Shown: positions 52,308-61,948 of the stretch, in pieces
How positions within the stretch are numbered: the stretch's first letter is position 1
How the letters are laid out: each line of letters begins with the position of its first letter
NCBI GenBank assembly: GCA_963677885.1
Contig: OY782500.1
Span: forward strand, 3,100,001 to 3,164,000
Source: UBA1351 sp963677885
GTDB lineage: Bacteria; Bacillota; Clostridia; Lachnospirales; Vallitaleaceae
Reading direction: 5' to 3'
DNA length: 64,000 bases
Position numbers and translations under genes: made by a program
Notes under the pieces: generated by a model
Seen by the model: only the letters and a program-made list of their open reading frames with translations
Told to the model about the DNA's origin: nothing
The model's database searches: none

Positions 52308-53762
52308 ATGAAACCAAATATTTTATGGATTTGTACAGACCAGCAACGTTTTGATGGTTTGAGTTGTTATGGCAATGAAGTACTTGATACACCAAATATC
52401 GACGAAATTGCAGACAGGGGAATATTATTTGAACGGGTATATTGTCAATCACCTGTATGCACTCCCTCAAGGGCTTCTTTTTTAACAGGTCGGTATCCCA
52501 GAACCTGTCGAACAAGGCAGAATGGTCAGCAAATACCCCAAGATGAAGTTTTGATTACTAAATTGCTTTCACAAGAAGGCTATACCCTAGGGCTCTCAGG
52601 AAAGCTGCATATTTCTCCTTGCCATACCAGTGTATGTTCAGATATGGAGAAACGAACAGATGACGGTTATTCTATATTTCAATGGTCCCATCATCCTGAC
52701 TTTGAGGGGGCCGACAGCAACTGGCCTTTAAATGGATATAATCAATGGCTGCGTTCCAAAGGGCAATCCTATAGGAGAGACAGCTTTCAAGGATCCAATT
52801 ATGTATATACAGGTTTAGAGAGTCATTTGTCACATAGTCGATGGTGTGCAGACCAGGCTATTGATTTCATTGGGTCCTTTCAAAGGTATAAGGGAAATCC
52901 TTGGGCTTTTTCCTTGAACTTTTATGATCCACATCATGATTTTGATCCACCGGAAGAACTTTTACAAAAGTATTTGAAGCGCTTAAACAGTGACCATCTT
53001 CCCCAGTACAGGGAGAAAGAGTTAGAGGAAAAAACACTTTATCAGAGACAAGACCACATAGGAGCCTATGGAAATCCGGGATTTTATAGCTGGGAAGACA
53101 TGGAAGAGGGTGACCATCTTATGATTAAAGCTGCTTATTACGCAATGATTGAGCAAATTGATCATGAGGTAGGAAGGATTATTGATGCTTTGAAAAAGTC
53201 AGGTCAGTATGAGAATACGTTGATAATATTTATGTCCGACCACGGTGAAATGTTAGGTGATCACGGTATCTATCTGAAGGGACCCTATTTTTACGAGCCC
53301 TTGGTTAAAGTTCCATTAATAGTTTCATGGCCGAAGAAGTTGGCCCAGGGTCAAAGGGTGGATGAATTAATTGAACTGGTTGATCTTGCACCCACCATTA
53401 TGGAAATTATTGGAATCAAGTCATCCCCCTATATGCAAGGGACAAGCTTTTATTCCTTTTTGATAGACTCTGATTACAAGGAAGCCATAAGGGACAGTGT
53501 ATATTCATCTTTTGACAACGCTATGGCTAGAGATGGTGATAAGGCCTATGTATCAATGGTTGCCACCAAGGAGTATAAACTTGTTTATTGTCATTCAACC
53601 AAGGAAGGTGAGCTCTATGACCTGATTAAGGATAGTCAAGAGTCCTATAACTTATACCGGTCAAAAGACTATGAATACGTTAAAACTATGATGATGGAAC
53701 TGATGATCAATAGAATTGCTTTTACCCTGGATCCTAAGCCGGAAAGAGTAGCCTACTATTAA
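52308..53762 (+). CDS. Sulfatase, Cys type (cytoplasmic)
   Basis: Family S1 sulfatase of 484 residues without a signal peptide. Metal-binding TDQQRFD is at about 10-16, the formylglycine site is C51 in CTPSRASFLTGR, and SDHGEMLGDHG lies in the middle. It hydrolyses sulfate esters once Cys51 is converted to formylglycine, which in anaerobes needs a radical-SAM maturase not found here. With the two sulfatases downstream it points to a multiply sulfated glycan imported before desulfation. AAGGAGG precedes the ATG. Confidence 0.9.
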   Translation: MKPNILWICTDQQRFDGLSCYGNEVLDTPNIDEIADRGILFERVYCQSPVCTPSRASFLTGRYPRTCRTRQNGQQIPQDEVLITKLLSQEGYTLGLSGKLHISPCHTSVCSDMEKRTDDGYSIFQWSHHPDFEGADSNWPLNGYNQWLRSKGQSYRRDSFQGSNYVYTGLESHLSHSRWCADQAIDFIGSFQRYKGNPWAFSLNFYDPHHDFDPPEELLQKYLKRLNSDHLPQYREKELEEKTLYQRQDHIGAYGNPGFYSWEDMEEGDHLMIKAAYYAMIEQIDHEVGRIIDALKKSGQYENTLIIFMSDHGEMLGDHGIYLKGPYFYEPLVKVPLIVSWPKKLAQGQRVDELIELVDLAPTIMEIIGIKSSPYMQGTSFYSFLIDSDYKEAIRDSVYSSFDNAMARDGDKAYVSMVATKEYKLVYCHSTKEGELYDLIKDSQESYNLYRSKDYEYVKTMMMELMINRIAFTLDPKPERVAYY

Positions 53763-53773
53763 TTTGATTAAAT

Positions 53774-53828
53774 ATAGCAAGGTTTGTCAAAAAAATGCAA
53801 TGTTTTTCTGTATAATCCTTGCTATAAT
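53774..53828 (+). promoter_or_regulatory. Promoter region of the kinase-regulator-importer operon with inverted repeat
   Basis: The 9-bp arms ATAGCAAGG (53774-53782) and CCTTGCTAT (53817-53825) are perfect. The right arm overlaps an extended -10 box TGCTATAAT (53820-53828). A second TATAAT lies at 53811-53816. No good -35 box is present, as for an activated promoter. The dyad may be an operator or a weak end hairpin of the sulfatase transcript. Confidence 0.45.
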
Positions 53829-53862
53829 TAATGTAAGTTTGTGTTTTGGCTAAAGGGGAAAT

Positions 53863-55599
53863 ATGTTAAGTATACGAAAAAATCTACATACAAAAATTTT
53901 TATCTCTTTCATAATTGTTATTATCATATCAACAGTATCGATTATGCTTATATGGAAAGTCTATACATCCCGTATGATATATCAAAACTTGCATATACAA
54001 TTTCAAAACAACGTCGAAGAGGCGGGAGCATATCTGGATGACCTACTGATGGAAAACGAACAGAAGGGTGTTTCACTTGTCTTGAGTCCGTCTGTTAAAG
54101 AACTTCTTAACGATCGGTTTGACAACGAATATGAGAAATTAAAAAAGACTCAGGAATATGAAGAAATTGCTACGAATCTTCTCAATGAAAAAAGCGGATT
54201 AGTTGGAGTTCACCTCATAAATATGACCGGAGGAGAATACAATGTGGGACAGGTTAATATTTATGAGTTCCCCCTTGAAGAGGCGTGGATGACTGAAATT
54301 GTAGAAAAAAGAGGTAAGGTACATTATTTTACCTATGAAACAGATGACTACAAAAAAGTCTTCAATAATACCGATGATCTTGGTGTTTTGTCTATGGGAA
54401 GGGGAGTTGTCTATAACAATGAGGTTATCGGAGTTATTGTTCTGGATATTTCCCTGGAGGTTTTCAATGAAGCTTTTCGATATATTAATGAATCAAATAA
54501 TATAACCCTTCTACTAAATCAGGATAATGAACTTTTGTATACCAACACTCCCATGGATACCTCTCACTCAAGTCGAATAATTGAGACGCTAAACAGTGGG
54601 AAATCAGATGGAGAGATAGCAATTGAGGGCAACGAGTATATAACCGTATCCACCAATCAACTTAGGGAAGGGTGGAAGCTGATATCACTGGTTCCCTTTT
54701 ATATTGTTGCTACTGAGCAAGTGACCTTAACCAGGCAAATGTTCATTAACTATGCCCTGGTTCTTGCAGTTGCCCTTTTTCTGTCAATTATAATTGCACG
54801 AAGCATTACAAAAAAGATAAGGGTATTGAAGGATACAATGGAGACTGTCCAGGCAGGAGATTTAAAAGCCAGGGTTACTATTGACAGCAAAGATGAAATT
54901 GGTGCACTGGCAGATGTTTTTTCCAATCTTATGGATGACCTCAATGATCTTATGATTGAAGTGAAGAACAGGGAAGCCCAAAAACGCTTATATGAGCTTA
55001 AAAGTCTTCAATCCCAGATAAATCCACACTTTTTATATAACACACTGAATACCATTATCTATCTTGCTGACTTAAATGGAACAAAAAATATCGAAGAAAT
55101 TACCGTATCCCTTATAGAGTTACTGCGTGCCATTACCCACAATGATCAGCAGGAAATATCCATTAAGGAAGAATTGGATTATATAAGGAATTATACCCGT
55201 ATTCAGGAGTATAAGTATATGGGTAGGTTTGAGATAAATTATGATCTTGAAGAATCCTGCATGGAGGCCAAAATACTTAAGTTTATTCTTCAGCCCTTTG
55301 TTGAGAATGCCTTGCTGCATGGTATCGGTGATAAGGAAAAGATTATCATTCAGATTCTCGTCTTCTCAGACGATTCTTATATCAATATTCGTGTCAAGGA
55401 TAATGGAATAGGTATGTCTGAAGATAAGCTGGCGCAAGTACAGTCAATGGACAGGACCAGTGCATCCAGTGTTGGGATTAAGAATATTAAAGACCGTCTT
55501 GGATTATATTATGAAGACTACGGTTTCTCTATGACAAGTGTAGAAGGCCTATATACCAGTGTTGAGATTAGGATACCAAAAGGAGGAACACATGATTAA
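53863..55599 (+). CDS. YesM-type sensor histidine kinase
   Basis: Membrane kinase of 578 residues. Helix 1 is about 15-37, then an extracellular Cache-like sensor, helix 2 about 293-313, a HAMP domain (about 315-365), the His kinase segment QSQINPHFLYNTLN with the phospho-acceptor H389, and a C-terminal ATPase domain (QPFVENALLHG, DNGIGMS, GIKNIKDRL). It pairs with the response regulator whose start overlaps its end by 8 bases. By context it senses the sugar taken up by the following importer. Confidence 0.9.
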   Translation: MLSIRKNLHTKIFISFIIVIIISTVSIMLIWKVYTSRMIYQNLHIQFQNNVEEAGAYLDDLLMENEQKGVSLVLSPSVKELLNDRFDNEYEKLKKTQEYEEIATNLLNEKSGLVGVHLINMTGGEYNVGQVNIYEFPLEEAWMTEIVEKRGKVHYFTYETDDYKKVFNNTDDLGVLSMGRGVVYNNEVIGVIVLDISLEVFNEAFRYINESNNITLLLNQDNELLYTNTPMDTSHSSRIIETLNSGKSDGEIAIEGNEYITVSTNQLREGWKLISLVPFYIVATEQVTLTRQMFINYALVLAVALFLSIIIARSITKKIRVLKDTMETVQAGDLKARVTIDSKDEIGALADVFSNLMDDLNDLMIEVKNREAQKRLYELKSLQSQINPHFLYNTLNTIIYLADLNGTKNIEEITVSLIELLRAITHNDQQEISIKEELDYIRNYTRIQEYKYMGRFEINYDLEESCMEAKILKFILQPFVENALLHGIGDKEKIIIQILVFSDDSYINIRVKDNGIGMSEDKLAQVQSMDRTSASSVGIKNIKDRLGLYYEDYGFSMTSVEGLYTSVEIRIPKGGTHD

Positions 55600-57124
55600 G
55601 GTTTTAATAGTAGATGACGAAGTCTTAATTCGTAATAAACTCTTGCATCTTATTGACTGGAATCGACATGGCTTTAAGATTATCGGGGAAGCTGCAAATG
55701 GTATAGAGGCGATTAACCTTGTTCATGAACATAATCCGGATATACTGATTTTTGATATCAGTATGCCTATGATGGACGGAATTGAGCTGTCAGATTATAT
55801 AAACAAAAATTATCCCTATATCAAAATGATTGCCATTTCCTCCTATGATGATTATAAGTTTGTAAGGCAGGTTATGAAAAACGGAGCAATTGATTATCTT
55901 CTTAAACATAGGTTGAATGGGTCGGATTTTCTTGCTATTCTCCTTCAGATTAAATCAAAGATGAATTACTTGGAAAAGGAAGAGCTACATCATTCAGCCT
56001 ATGAGATCACCATAAATGAAAATCTTCTGAAAAAGGCTGTATATCAAGCTGACTCAGAGGCTAATCAGGCCCTTTTTGAACGCATTGGCCAGAGTGGGAA
56101 AAGAGAGAATATTATCTTCGCCTTAATTAATACAGATAACTATATCATCATTAAAAATAATCTTAGTTTGCCTGAAGAGGAGCTCAAGCATAGGGTCTTG
56201 TCACTGATGAAGAGCCGGTTGGACAAATTTTTTCATGGTGATTTGATTATGGAAAACGAAGGTGAAATCCTTCTTGTCTTTGATGTGAAAAATATTATTG
56301 GTGAACTGGAGCTCAATACCAAAGTCTCCCAACTTTTGATGGATATGAAGTATTTTTTACAAAGATGCTATAACATCAACAGTCATTATGAATGGAAGAA
56401 AGTTTTTTTGGAAAAGCCCCTTCACCAAGAGTATAAAGATATTATAAAAGGAAGAGGAACAAGGACTTATGGAGATGTGATGGTCTATCTGCCCATAGCT
56501 TATGAAGAAAGACTCCTCCATGGAATCAACCAGAGAAACTCCTATAAGGTTTGTGAGATTATTGATATGATCGTCAATGAATTTATTGCCAAGGATGCAA
56601 GCCTGGAATCTTTTCAGATATTAGTCAATGATTTGATTGATATTATCAACAAGGTGGAAAGAAAGAAGGATAAAAAAAACCAAGAAATCCTCAACCTATA
56701 TGCTCAAGTCAAAAATTCAAAAGACGTCATGAACAGTATTGAACTTATAAAAAATACCTTTAGCTCCAATTGGCTTAAAGGGTCAGATGAATATAAGGAT
56801 ACTAAATCAAAATATCTGGATATTGCTAAGGAATATATCTTAAGAAATATAGCGAATAAGATTATGTCTCTTGATATAGTTGCACAAGAGGTTGGTATAT
56901 CGCCGCAGTATTTAAGTAAGATATTTGGTGAGACACATACAACATATGTAGATTTTGTCAATCATGAAAGGGTTGAACGAGCGCTGAAGATGATGGGGGA
57001 AGGTCAGATGAAAGTTAAAGATATCAGTAACCTCTGTGGATTTAACAGCTACAACCATTTTTATAAAGTCTTTAAACAAAAAACCGGATTATCACCTGCT
57101 GAATATAGAAAGATTAAAAATTGA
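55592..57124 (+). CDS. YesN-type response regulator with AraC output domain
   Basis: Protein of 510 residues. The receiver domain (about 1-120) has DDE at 8-10 and the phospho-acceptor D55 in FDISMPMMDG. A central linker leads to an AraC DNA-binding domain (about 405-508: KIMSLDIVAQEVGISPQYLSKIFGE, CGFNSYNHFYKVFKQKTGLSPAEY). The ATG at 55592 has AGGAGG upstream and overlaps the kinase stop. It should activate the importer and sulfatase genes. Confidence 0.92.
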   Translation: MIKVLIVDDEVLIRNKLLHLIDWNRHGFKIIGEAANGIEAINLVHEHNPDILIFDISMPMMDGIELSDYINKNYPYIKMIAISSYDDYKFVRQVMKNGAIDYLLKHRLNGSDFLAILLQIKSKMNYLEKEELHHSAYEITINENLLKKAVYQADSEANQALFERIGQSGKRENIIFALINTDNYIIIKNNLSLPEEELKHRVLSLMKSRLDKFFHGDLIMENEGEILLVFDVKNIIGELELNTKVSQLLMDMKYFLQRCYNINSHYEWKKVFLEKPLHQEYKDIIKGRGTRTYGDVMVYLPIAYEERLLHGINQRNSYKVCEIIDMIVNEFIAKDASLESFQILVNDLIDIINKVERKKDKKNQEILNLYAQVKNSKDVMNSIELIKNTFSSNWLKGSDEYKDTKSKYLDIAKEYILRNIANKIMSLDIVAQEVGISPQYLSKIFGETHTTYVDFVNHERVERALKMMGEGQMKVKDISNLCGFNSYNHFYKVFKQKTGLSPAEYRKIKN

Positions 57125-57236
57125 TATGATTTTGAAAAAGGTAATAAAAAAGACAAACTCATATTAAAACTGTTTATCTTTTTCCTTGCAGATCGATGCT
57201 ACAATGTGGCAGTACAAAAAAATTAGGAGGTTAACA

Positions 57237-58652
57237 ATGAAGAAGTTATTAACAGTATTATTGGGATTGGTTTTAGTTATTTCATTATTCGCAGGTTGTG
57301 GCGGTGATAATGAACAAGCAGCAACAAGTGATGAAAGCGGACAAGGGGCAACAAATGAAACCTCAAGTGAAGCGACTGAAAGTCAGGAGACGGGTGAGTC
57401 AGGAGACAAAAAAGTTCAATTGGAAATCTGGAGATGGATCCCAATGGACAATGAGAATCAATGGCCGGCTATTGAAAAAGATTTTGAAAGCAAATATCCA
57501 AACATTGATTTAGTTTCGACAAAATCAGGTAATGCCAATCAGTATTTCCAAAAGATATCAGCGGCACTTGTAGGTGGAGAAGCTCCGGATATTATTCCTA
57601 TGCAACCAAGTTCAGCAGTTCAGTATAAGGAGTTTTTATTGCCCCTTGAATCCTACGCAAAAGAAGCTTGGGGAGAAAACTATAAGGATGTTTTTCTTCC
57701 TGTAGCCATGGAACAGTGTGAGTATTCAGGTGCAGGTCAGGACTTGGTTATTTTACCTGGTGGTTTGACTGCAGTTCAAATGCTATACTACAACGATACA
57801 CTGATGAAAAAGATGGGATTTGAAGTTCCTAAAACCTTGGCAGACATCCAGGCAATTAATGAGACGATTGCAGCTGACTATCCCGACATGATTCCGGGAA
57901 TCCTGATAGGAGCCAAAGACGGTTGGGAAGCCAGAGACATGTTTATGACGGTTGTCAATCAGGTGGCACCTGGTAAAATCTATGAAGTACTAGAGGGCCA
58001 AGCCTCATGGACAGATCCTGAAATCGTTAAAGCATTTGAAGTGTGGCAAAGTCTTTTTGCTGATGGTGTGTTCCAGGAAGGAGCCTTAGGATTACAAACT
58101 TATCCTGATGCCTATAAGAACACCTATCTGAAAGAGAAAAGTTTAATGATGGCCATTGGTACCTGGCATATGTCCAGTATGACGGCAACCACAACAGAAA
58201 TGTTGAATGGGGAAGTCGGCTGGCCTATGGATAACCATCATGGTATGGCATTATTCCCACTTATGGTCGAAGACGGAGAGCAAAACCTTCAAGTGACAGT
58301 TGACGTTGCCTGGGGTATTAACAAGGATTCTAAGAATATTGATGCGGCATGGACCTTTGTTGAGTATATGACCAATGGCCAAGGTGCACAAATATTTGCA
58401 GACTCCTATCAAGTATTACCTGCAGTACAAGGCATGAGCGTTGATTCAAGCGGCTTATACGGTGAATCAGAAAAAGCTGCCCTGGCTACAATCATGGACG
58501 CCCTTCAAAACAATGCCGTAGGACCTCGTGAGTTCAAGAACATCGAATTACAAAACTGGTTAATCGATGAACTTCAGGCTGTTGCTGGTGGAGCAAAATC
58601 ACCTGAGGATGCCTGCCAATCAATGGAACAAAAAGCTCAAGAACTAGAGTAA
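57237..58652 (+). CDS. Sugar ABC transporter solute-binding lipoprotein
   Basis: Protein of 471 residues. The lipoprotein signal ends in FAGCGG (Cys about 21) and is followed by a Ser/Glu/Gly-rich linker (about 25-60) and a family 1 binding domain (LEIWRWIPMDNENQWPAIEKDFE, KISAALVGGEAPDIIPM, LYYNDTLMKKMGFEVPKTLADIQ). It delivers an oligosaccharide to the two permeases downstream. AGGAGG lies 6 nt before the ATG at 57237. Confidence 0.9.
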   Translation: MKKLLTVLLGLVLVISLFAGCGGDNEQAATSDESGQGATNETSSEATESQETGESGDKKVQLEIWRWIPMDNENQWPAIEKDFESKYPNIDLVSTKSGNANQYFQKISAALVGGEAPDIIPMQPSSAVQYKEFLLPLESYAKEAWGENYKDVFLPVAMEQCEYSGAGQDLVILPGGLTAVQMLYYNDTLMKKMGFEVPKTLADIQAINETIAADYPDMIPGILIGAKDGWEARDMFMTVVNQVAPGKIYEVLEGQASWTDPEIVKAFEVWQSLFADGVFQEGALGLQTYPDAYKNTYLKEKSLMMAIGTWHMSSMTATTTEMLNGEVGWPMDNHHGMALFPLMVEDGEQNLQVTVDVAWGINKDSKNIDAAWTFVEYMTNGQGAQIFADSYQVLPAVQGMSVDSSGLYGESEKAALATIMDALQNNAVGPREFKNIELQNWLIDELQAVAGGAKSPEDACQSMEQKAQELE

Positions 58653-58666
58653 ACAAAATATATGAG

Positions 58667-58702
58667 ATAAAGCCGGCTATAGGAGCTGATAGCTGGCTTT
58701 AT
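58667..58702 (+). terminator. Hairpin between binding-protein and permease genes
   Basis: Arms of 14 bases beginning ATAAAGCCGGCTAT and ending ATAGCTGGCTTTAT (one G-U pair) enclose an 8-nt loop. There is no T run, so it probably trims or partly stops the transcript and keeps the binding protein in excess over the permeases. Confidence 0.55.
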
Positions 58703-58725
58703 TCCTTATGTACAAATAAAGGAAG

Positions 58726-59628
58726 ATGATGGAAATGATGGAAGTGGCACAAAACAAAAGAAAGATTGAATGGGTAGGTTTTCTATATCTTTTACCTGCA
58801 TTTGTCTTTCTAATATACTACATTTACTATGGAATCGGATTCAATTTTATTAACAGCTTTTATGACTGGAACGGGGTTTCGGCAGAAAAGTTGTTTATCG
58901 GTCTAAAAAATTACAAAGAACTTTTTACAAGCTATAAGTTTATGGGGAGTCTGGAGAATACTTTTGTGTTTATGATTGTAACCCAGGTTATACAGATTTC
59001 ATTTGGCTTTATTATAGCCTATAGTTTACGGTTCATTAAAATTGGAAATAAATTCGCCAAAAGCGTATTCTTTTTACCCTATATTATGTCTCTTGTTGTT
59101 ATCGGTGTTGTGTTTAACGGCATGTTCAATCTCCATAACGGCTTCATCAATGAAGTTCTTCGGACCATTGGACTTGAAAATTTTGTGGTTGACTGGATGG
59201 GAAATCCTAAAGTGGCACTTATCTCAGTTATCATCGCCAATGTGTTTACCTACACCGGGTTTGATGTCATTATGTACCAGGCCGGCCTGGGAGGAATACC
59301 AAAAGAAATCGTAGAAGCGGCAGATATTGATGGTGCAGGAGCCTTGACCAAGATCTTTAGGATATTCATACCTATGCTAAACAGTGTACATTTTTCACTG
59401 ATTATACTTGGGGTAATCGGTTCACTAAAGACCTTTGAAATCGTATGGTTCATTACCCAGGGAGGTCCTGTTGGGTCTAGCGAACTGGTTTCCACCTTCT
59501 TATATAAGACCTATGTACTTGAATATAAGGCTGGACTTAGTTCGGCTATATCTATGATTGTCATAGGCATATCTTTGATCATTACAGTTATACAACTACA
59601 GATTAAAAAAAGGCTGACGGAAGGGTAG
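58726..59628 (+). CDS. Sugar ABC transporter permease (MalF/UgpA-like)
   Basis: Membrane protein of 300 residues with six helices (FLYLLPAFVFLIYYIYYG at the start) and the EAA loop VEAADIDGAGALTKIFRIFIPML. Several in-frame ATG codons follow the AAAGGAAG site (58726, 58729, 58735, 58738), so the exact start is uncertain. It forms the importer with the next gene. Confidence 0.9.
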   Translation: MMEMMEVAQNKRKIEWVGFLYLLPAFVFLIYYIYYGIGFNFINSFYDWNGVSAEKLFIGLKNYKELFTSYKFMGSLENTFVFMIVTQVIQISFGFIIAYSLRFIKIGNKFAKSVFFLPYIMSLVVIGVVFNGMFNLHNGFINEVLRTIGLENFVVDWMGNPKVALISVIIANVFTYTGFDVIMYQAGLGGIPKEIVEAADIDGAGALTKIFRIFIPMLNSVHFSLIILGVIGSLKTFEIVWFITQGGPVGSSELVSTFLYKTYVLEYKAGLSSAISMIVIGISLIITVIQLQIKKRLTEG

Positions 59629-59636
59629 GTATCGTT

Positions 59637-60407
59637 ATGAATAAAAAAGTAAGTTATCTCATTATTGGAATTTTTGTTTTGATCTGGATACTGCCACTTT
59701 TTCGAATGATTCAAATTTCCTTTGAGGGAGAAGGACTAACAAATTATAAGATTGCCATAGAGTCAGAAGGTTTTTTTAGATTCTTTTTGAACTCGTTTTA
59801 TGTAACTTTTATTCAACTGCTTATTTCAACGGTATGTGTAGTGATGGCAGCTTTTGCCTTTTCGAAGATGCATTTCCCCGGAAAGACTCTTTTGTTTCTC
59901 CTTTGTATTATGGGAATGATGATACCTCCGGCCAGTCTGATCGTTCCAATTTTTCTACAGACCAAAAGCCTGGGACTTATTAATAATACAAGTGGAGTTA
60001 TAGGCCCACAGATAGCCCTTTCACTGCCTTTTGGTATACTTATTGTGAAGTCACTCTTTGATGAAATTCCTGACCAAATTTTGGAAGCGGCAAGTATAGA
60101 TGGAGCATCCAGAATGCGCCAACTCTTATCGGTCATTGTACCCCTTGGTAAGCCGGCTATTGCTACCGTTGCCATCTTTAATTTTTTGTCTTCCTGGAAA
60201 GACTTTCTTTTCCCATTCATTATGCTTAATGACTATGACAAGATGGTAGTATCCTTGCTTCCCCAGAAGTTTATGGACTCTTTAGGTATGACCAGTACAC
60301 AGGTATTGTATGCGGTATTGGTTCTCTCCAGTATACCTATTTTTATTGTTTATCTTATCGGTGAGAAGAAAATTGAAGAAGGTCTGACGGCTGGTGCGAT
60401 TAAATAA
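59637..60407 (+). CDS. Sugar ABC transporter permease (MalG/UgpE-like)
   Basis: Membrane protein of 256 residues with six helices and the EAA loop LEAASIDGASRMRQLLSVIVPLGKP; it ends EEGLTAGAIK as usual. It starts 8 bp after the partner permease. The N-terminus is somewhat shorter than in many MalG proteins. No ATPase gene follows; a shared MsmX-type ATPase is presumed. Confidence 0.9.
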   Translation: MNKKVSYLIIGIFVLIWILPLFRMIQISFEGEGLTNYKIAIESEGFFRFFLNSFYVTFIQLLISTVCVVMAAFAFSKMHFPGKTLLFLLCIMGMMIPPASLIVPIFLQTKSLGLINNTSGVIGPQIALSLPFGILIVKSLFDEIPDQILEAASIDGASRMRQLLSVIVPLGKPAIATVAIFNFLSSWKDFLFPFIMLNDYDKMVVSLLPQKFMDSLGMTSTQVLYAVLVLSSIPIFIVYLIGEKKIEEGLTAGAIK

Positions 60408-60445
60408 GACCCTTGGATCTTCTGAGGACATAAGAAGGAGCAAAA

Positions 60446-61945
60446 ATGACGAAAGCAAATGTTATTTTAATACAGACAGATCAGCAAACAGCCAAAACAC
60501 TTCAACTTTATGGAAATCCTGTTCTTGCTACGCCTACTCTTGAGAAAATTGCCGGACAGGGAATGGTTTTCGACCAGGCATTTTGTAATTATCCGGCTTG
60601 CTCGCCATCAAGGTCATCTATGATGACCGGGCGATACACCTCTAGCCTGAGAGTTCATGCCAACCATATGTTATTGAATCCCCAGGAGATTACATTACCA
60701 AAATTAATGAAGGACCATGGCTATCAAACAGCTCTTATAGGTAAGAACCATGCATTTCTTCAAGGCAAAAATTACTATGATACACAGGGTAATCAAGGTC
60801 ACGAGAGAGACTGTCTGGCTGAAAATTTTGATTACATTTTCGAAGGTCATCACATATGGGTAGACGGTATGGAAAGTGATGAAGAACTTAACCGGTCAAT
60901 TTTATGGGCGAAAGAAAATTCCTGGTCTAAACAGCATCATTTTGGTATTAATCCATATCCGGCCCATAAGTCAGTGACTCATGAACTGACAGATAAGGCT
61001 ATGGATTATCTTGACAAAAAGGGGGAGGAACCTTTTTTTATGTGGTTATCCTATCCGGATCCCCATACACCCTATCAAGTGTCTGAACCCTATGCAAGTA
61101 TGTATGATCTGGAAAGGATTCCGGATCCTATTGAAGATACACTTGATAATAAACCTGATAAGCAAAAGATAGCCCATTACATGGATAAGAACCATCTTTA
61201 TGACAAGGACCACTTTAAAAGCCTGCGGTCTATACACTATGGCATGATTAGACAGATAGATGATAATCTTAAACGATTTTATGAAAAACTGGAGGATAAA
61301 GGTCTGGTTGAGGATACCATGATTATCTTCCTTTCAGATCACGGAGATGCCATGGGGGATCATGGCTTATTGCAAAAACACAATTTTTTTTATGACTCCT
61401 TTATCCATGTTCCCATGATCTTTCAATGGCCTGGTCATATCGTAAAAGGCCGCTCTGACCAAGTTGTATCATTGGTTGATCTTATGCCTACAATTCTGGA
61501 CCTGTGTCACATCCCACATCCATACGGTATTCAAGGAAAGAGCTTTGCCACAATTTTGAAAGGTGATGAGACCAGTATTCAGGATTTTATAGTTATTGAA
61601 AGCGGCGAGTTTGGCAGGGAATTGGAACTGAAGGAAATTCTGGATGAAAAGGGTCAATTAACTTGTGAAGCCAGTGACTTTGCCTGGTGTGCCTATAAAG
61701 AAGCATGGCAAGGGCGAGGTAAGGCCATTAGGACCAATGAATGGAAGTTATGTATATATACCAATGGCCAGGGTGAACTCTATGACTTGGTTCATGATCC
61801 AGATGAGATTATTAACCTATACGGTCAGGACGAGTACAGGCAAACCCAGCAAGAGCTTACTCTTCAATTACTACTATGGTCTATAAACAGTGACGATCCC
61901 TTACCTAAAAACCAGACAGTACATACCCACTTGATTGGAGGATAA
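60446..61945 (+). CDS. Sulfatase, Cys type (cytoplasmic), second
   Basis: Family S1 sulfatase of 499 residues without a signal peptide. It has TDQQTAK at about 11-17, the formylglycine site C52 in CSPSRSSMMTGRY, GKNHAF and SDHGDAMGDHG. It differs enough from the first sulfatase (52308) to suggest another position or sugar specificity. It lies 38 bp after the permease behind AAGGAG and 3 bp before the third sulfatase. Confidence 0.9.
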   Translation: MTKANVILIQTDQQTAKTLQLYGNPVLATPTLEKIAGQGMVFDQAFCNYPACSPSRSSMMTGRYTSSLRVHANHMLLNPQEITLPKLMKDHGYQTALIGKNHAFLQGKNYYDTQGNQGHERDCLAENFDYIFEGHHIWVDGMESDEELNRSILWAKENSWSKQHHFGINPYPAHKSVTHELTDKAMDYLDKKGEEPFFMWLSYPDPHTPYQVSEPYASMYDLERIPDPIEDTLDNKPDKQKIAHYMDKNHLYDKDHFKSLRSIHYGMIRQIDDNLKRFYEKLEDKGLVEDTMIIFLSDHGDAMGDHGLLQKHNFFYDSFIHVPMIFQWPGHIVKGRSDQVVSLVDLMPTILDLCHIPHPYGIQGKSFATILKGDETSIQDFIVIESGEFGRELELKEILDEKGQLTCEASDFAWCAYKEAWQGRGKAIRTNEWKLCIYTNGQGELYDLVHDPDEIINLYGQDEYRQTQQELTLQLLLWSINSDDPLPKNQTVHTHLIGG

Positions 61946-61948
61946 AAG

